From: Phymorhynchus buccinoides
Lineage: Eukaryota > Mollusca > Gastropoda > Neogastropoda > Raphitomidae
Direction: 5' to 3'
Length of the DNA: 64,000 nucleotides
NCBI GenBank assembly: GCA_017654935.2
Contig: CM065699.1
Coordinates: 49,514,372-49,578,371 of the forward strand
Below are positions 59,816 to 64,000 of the stretch, piece by piece; the first letter of the stretch is position 1; every line of letters starts with the position of its first letter. The position numbers and the translations under genes are program-made. Under the pieces are notes generated by a model. That model was given only the letters and a program-made list of their open reading frames with translations, had not been told where the DNA came from and ran no database searches.

Positions 59816-59891
59816 CCAGCAAAACAACACCAATTTACCACCTGAACCTAAATTTAATTTCGAAAAAGCTAATTGGCCTTTATTCCAATCT

Positions 59892-62800
59892 TTGCTTTCA
59901 AAACACACAATTGAAGACCTCAATGACCTAAACAGAGAAGTTTACTATGATAATATCAGAAAAAAGATTCTAATAGCTGCAAATTTAGCTATCCCTACAA
60001 CAATACCACCCTCTAAACCCAATAGTAAGCCTTGGTGGAACGAGGAAATCAAAAAAGCAATTAAAAACAAAAAACGTAAATATAACTTTTTTGACCTACA
60101 TCCCACTAAACCAAACTTTGACGAAAAATTAAAAGCAGAAAAAGAATGTGACGATTTGATAAACGAAGCTAAACAAAACTATTTTAACAAGGAAGACATT
60201 ATTGACTTTAAGGACCTAGGCAAGGCGTGGAAACGCCTAAAGAGGGTCCAAAATAAAGGCTACAATATTAACACGCGTGTCCTAGATGGGGATAAATTAA
60301 CAACTACTGACTCAGATACCGCTGATGTCCTGGCCAACTGGTTTGCCCAGGCGAGCCAAACAAAACATTTGCCTGTTTTTCAACGGGACAAACGTAAAGT
60401 AAACTATTGTTTTGAAAAGTCTAATGACAATTCACATATCATTAATGCTCCCCTAAAGATTACAGAGCTTGCTGCCGCCATAAATATGATTAGGAAGACA
60501 AATAAAGCAACAGGAGATGACCCTATCTCCTATACAATCATAAAGAAATTACCCCCATCTTTTCTCAAAGTCTTGCACCACTTTTACTCCGGATGTTGGG
60601 CTGAGGGCGAAATCCCAAATGCATGGAAGGAGGCACAGGTAGTCGGGATCCCTAAGCCCGGAAAACCGGCTAGGGACCCAGCAAGCTACCGCCCCATTTC
60701 CCTCACCCCACATCTGGGTAAAATTTACGAGCGTATCGTAAAATGCAGACTTGATTTCTATTTAGAAAAAAATAACGTTCTTCCCACAGTCCAGGCAGGT
60801 TTTCGAAAACATAGATGCTGCATGGAACAAGTTATAAGATTAACCTCCTATGTCAAAAAGGCCTTTGCGAGACGCAGGAAAGTCCTCGCCACCTTCTTTG
60901 ACATCAAAGGGGCGTACGACTCCGTTTGGCATGGGAGGCTTCTAGATAAAGTCAGCAGTCTCGGTATTCACGGGAATATGTTTAATTTTATACAAAACTT
61001 CATAAATAACCGTGCTTTAAGAGTCAAAGTGGGGTCCTCCGTGTCAAAAATACATCGAATTGACATGGGGGTCCCCCAAGGCAGCATCATAGCCCCAACT
61101 CTCTTCAATATCATGATTCATGACATTTCTAAATTAAAACTCAAAAATTGTCAAATTTCCATGTATGCTGACGACATAGCCATCTGGTCGTCAGCATTCA
61201 CAAAAAGTTCAAAAGCTCTAGCTATACACCTACAAAACCATCAAACTAATACTAATCTTATCATTGACTACTTACAGAAAAATGGATTCTCCCTGTCCCC
61301 GGACAAGTGCGAGTTCATGTGTTTTCGCCATAATCTAATCCAAAAAAATATTAACATTAACATTCTGGGCCAACCAAAATCAATGACAAATAAAGTCAAG
61401 TTTTTAGGGGTGATTCTCACTCCACGTCTTAACTGGAGCCCACATATTGACCACCTTTGCCCAAAAGCTACAAAAGGCACCAATTTTATTCGAATCATCT
61501 CTTCCCAGACATGGGCTCAAAACTCCAAGTTTCTTGTTCTTTTAACACAAGCTCTAGTCCGCAGTCGCCTAACATATGGGATGGAAGCATTCCATAACAT
61601 CACAAGTAATCTAGTAAATAAACTACAAATAATAGAGCTAAAAGCTCTAAAAGCTGCCCTCAACGTTCCAAAGTTTGCAAATACTAACCTGATTTACGGA
61701 ATAATAGGTTGGATTCCACTAAATCATCTTATGAAATTAAACACTTCTACATTCCTTACAAGACTATATGCAACAAATCATTTTTCTATAGAAAGCTTTA
61801 AGGAAGAATTTGAAGACCCTTTTTATAACCATCCATCCTTTCAACAACAAAAACCAATTATTGCACAAAAAGTTTGCAACCCATTAGACTATTCCCGGGA
61901 AATGCTCTCCATGGCGGGCCTGGAAATAGATGATATTGAAACTCATCCTAAATTCCCCATCCCACATTGGGAATGGGAATCAGCACACTTTGATACTGCT
62001 CTACATCAAATGTACTCAAAATCAAATCAGCCAAATTTACTTTCAGTTGCGGCCAAAGAAAAAGTTTCCGAGATTAAACATCACCTATTAATATATACAG
62101 ACGGTTCTAAGATCTCCGATTCACAGGACATAGGGTGCGCTTTTACTATTCCAGCCCTCAAGATTACTAAATCCTTTCAACTAAATTCAAAAATCTCAAT
62201 ATTTAGTGCAGAACTCTGGGCAATTCTTGAGGCCTGTTTTTTTATAAACGAGTTTCAAAAATCATTGTATCAGGTGACAATCCTCACAGATTCCTTATCT
62301 TCGATACAAGCATTGCAAAATAATACAAAAAATAGAAGGAAAATCATTCAAGAGATACAAAACCTTATTCATCAAATAAGAATTAAAGGTACCAATTTAA
62401 CCATTATGTGGATTCCCTCCCATTTGGGACTCACGGGGAATGACCTTGCTGATACAGCAGCCAAAAGGGCAGCTGAACACATCGAGGGTCAGTCTATAAA
62501 CATTAAATTGTCTCTGTCAGAGATTAAAAACCATTTAAAACGTTGTGTGTACCGGAGATGGGCTGAGGAATTGGATTCCTATTTAGAAGCCCAACTCCGG
62601 TGCAGGAAATTTATCAGTGGTGGTCTTCACCTGCCCGTTCCCCATAAAATTCAAGGCAGAATCAACAGATTCTATACTGATTCTATTCGATGTAAATTTA
62701 GGAACACCCCATGTAAATGTGGAAAAATCTTTAGTCTGAAGCATATTTTTGATCCCTGTAGTCAGATAAAAAAGGAACTACAGCCTGTTATAGACAAATG

Positions 62801-62924
62801 CAAACAAAATAACTTAATATATAACGAAAAGAACATCTTAAGTAAACACCATAAATTAGGTTGGTCACCAATGGTTTGGCTCGCCGGGGCAATTGGCCAG
62901 GTGTCATTCAAGCACCTTGTTTAA
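59892..62924 (+). pseudogene. Non-LTR ORF2, RT and RNase H part, right arm
   Basis: 1010 codons open to the stop: motif A FDIKGAYDSVWH, motif B GVPQGSIIAPTLFN, motif C MYADDIAIW, RNase H YTDGSK with one extra Asp after SDSQ, and the same terminal knuckle. Intact catalytic residues but separated from its endonuclease by the frameshift. Confidence 0.92.
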
Positions 62925-64000
62925 ATCTGGAACTATTTTTACAGGTGGGAATAGAGTCCCTCTGGTGTGTGGGCCGTATACCTGTCTGCATTCCCGCCCC
63001 CCTTTACCCCCACTTCCCTTTTATCTAAAATATGTGCCTGATGGGCTGAAGTGACTCTTTTGAGCCCACTATTTTTTAAAAACCCCTCTCCTATGCAGAT
63101 GGGTGTCCGGCACACACAACGGAGGTATCTTTCGTAACCGTTGCGTTTTACGCTTGTGCTCCCCCCCCTTTTTGGGACTGCCCAGGCGGTGTCCTGTCAC
63201 TGCTCGGGGCGGAGAGGAGGGGTCCCTTCCCCTCCCTCCCTCCGTCCCGAGCATACAGGAGTCGTTAACCATCCCCACCCTCAACTCTTATACCATCCTC
63301 TTAAAAACCATCTAATTATAAATAACAACTTTTATTAATCTCACCTATCTCACATTTCCACCGTGACATCAGGGGCGGGGGAGTCTTTGTTGCTACCCCC
63401 CCCCTGGGATCAGATGGAACACATAAGATTATTTACAACAATGGTGGCCTCTGGCGGTATGTCCCCCTACTCATAAACAACTTTATATAAAATAATGACC
63501 TCTCACTAGATTTTATCTAGTTAAATAACTAAATCACATACGGTCAGGTAAGACCAAAATATACATAAAACAAATTAGATTTTAATAGCAACTTTTAATA
63601 TAACTATGGAACCTTAATAGTTATAAACTCGTCCTTTTTATCAAATCTTAAAACTTATTTTACATATTAAACAATTTTAAGACATAGATTTTAACAAAAC
63701 AATTTTAAAGCTATAGGGTTTAGTCCCGTAGCTTGACTAGAGTAGAACACAAATTTTTAACACTTTTAAAATTTTATAAATTCACATACGTGAAAATAAC
63801 ATTATACTTTGCCCTATGGACAATATTAAATAAATTAAACACTTGTTAAAACTTTAACATAGTTTTAAAAATTCAACTTAGTTATAATTTAAATATTAAA
63901 AACAATAACGTTACCTGTAAAAAGTTTAAACAGTTTGTTTGTAAAAGTGGTGTACATAATAACAATGTACATATTAATATTAATAGCTTTTTGGCCAAAT
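62925..64000 (+). other. 3' flank of the right-arm element, mirror of 52278-53341
   Basis: GC-rich 3'UTR then AT-rich noncoding sequence, inverse of the left flank, still matching at the window end. Confidence 0.85.

Larger units (their letters stand above)
52278..64000. repeat. Giant inverted repeat (palindrome), arms of at least 5.8 kb
   Basis: Left arm 52278-58118 and right arm 58128-64000 are reverse complements throughout, with small indels. The centre is GGACCGTGC, 9-base spacer (58119-58127), GCACGGTCC. About 14 amino-acid differences over about 1,000 aligned ORF2 residues by eye. The right arm is cut by the window end, so full length is unknown. Confidence 0.95.

Overview
This window is animal nuclear DNA with large introns full of transposable elements. 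It carries most of one conserved gene, all of a second, and a large inverted repeat at the right end. The species cannot be fixed from the sequence. The mix of elements (a DIRS retrotransposon, I/Jockey-type non-LTR elements, many TTAA-flanked miniature elements, tRNA-derived SINEs, long CA/GT arrays) fits a lophotrochozoan, perhaps a gastropod mollusc. That is inference only.

Positions 2-25605 (+) hold the last 12 coding exons (613 codons) of VPS35, the core solenoid subunit of retromer; the 5' exons lie left of the window. Positions 29070-46810 (+) hold a complete seven-exon ORC6 gene (origin recognition complex subunit 6, 258 residues). Its first exon (29070-29137) is too short to stand out as an open frame and was found from its match to the start of animal ORC6 plus phase. 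As I recall the human map, VPS35 and ORC6 are head-to-head neighbours there; here they run tail-to-head on one strand.

The strongest pattern in the VPS35 half is repeated duplication of exon 3' ends together with their 5' splice sites. Exon 1 of the window has about 11 extra tail copies (about 96 bp), the ILNAARKHF exon has 10 (115 bp), the TYNNVL exon has two plus a decayed one, the AFSLYE exon has two (about 97 bp), one more exon has a single displaced copy, and the final exon's stop region seems to seed the 3'UTR array. ORC6 has a ghost copy of the start of its exon 3.

The introns contain several nested element families: (i) pogo-like TA-flanked elements with CAGTGGAACCTCCC ends; (ii) several TTAA-flanked, piggyBac-like MITE families; (iii) elements with CAGGG ends and 6-bp target duplications, one of which hosts the DIRS element; (iv) tRNA-derived SINEs; (v) remnants of non-LTR reverse transcriptases; (vi) a foldback element. 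ORC6 intron 5 (36460-44542) contains a DIRS element (37662-43792) with split inverted terminal repeats and the diagnostic internal complementary region, but its RT active site reads YLDG and its frames are broken.

From about 52278 to the window end is a near-perfect palindrome with arms of at least 5.8 kb, centred at 58123 on a 9-bp spacer. Each arm carries a 5'-truncated I/Jockey-type non-LTR element (gag zinc knuckles, endonuclease, RT, RNase H) and over 1 kb of AT-rich sequence 3' of it. The left copy has an intact 1270-codon ORF2; the right copy has one frameshift. There is a 500-base assembly gap at 27803-28302.
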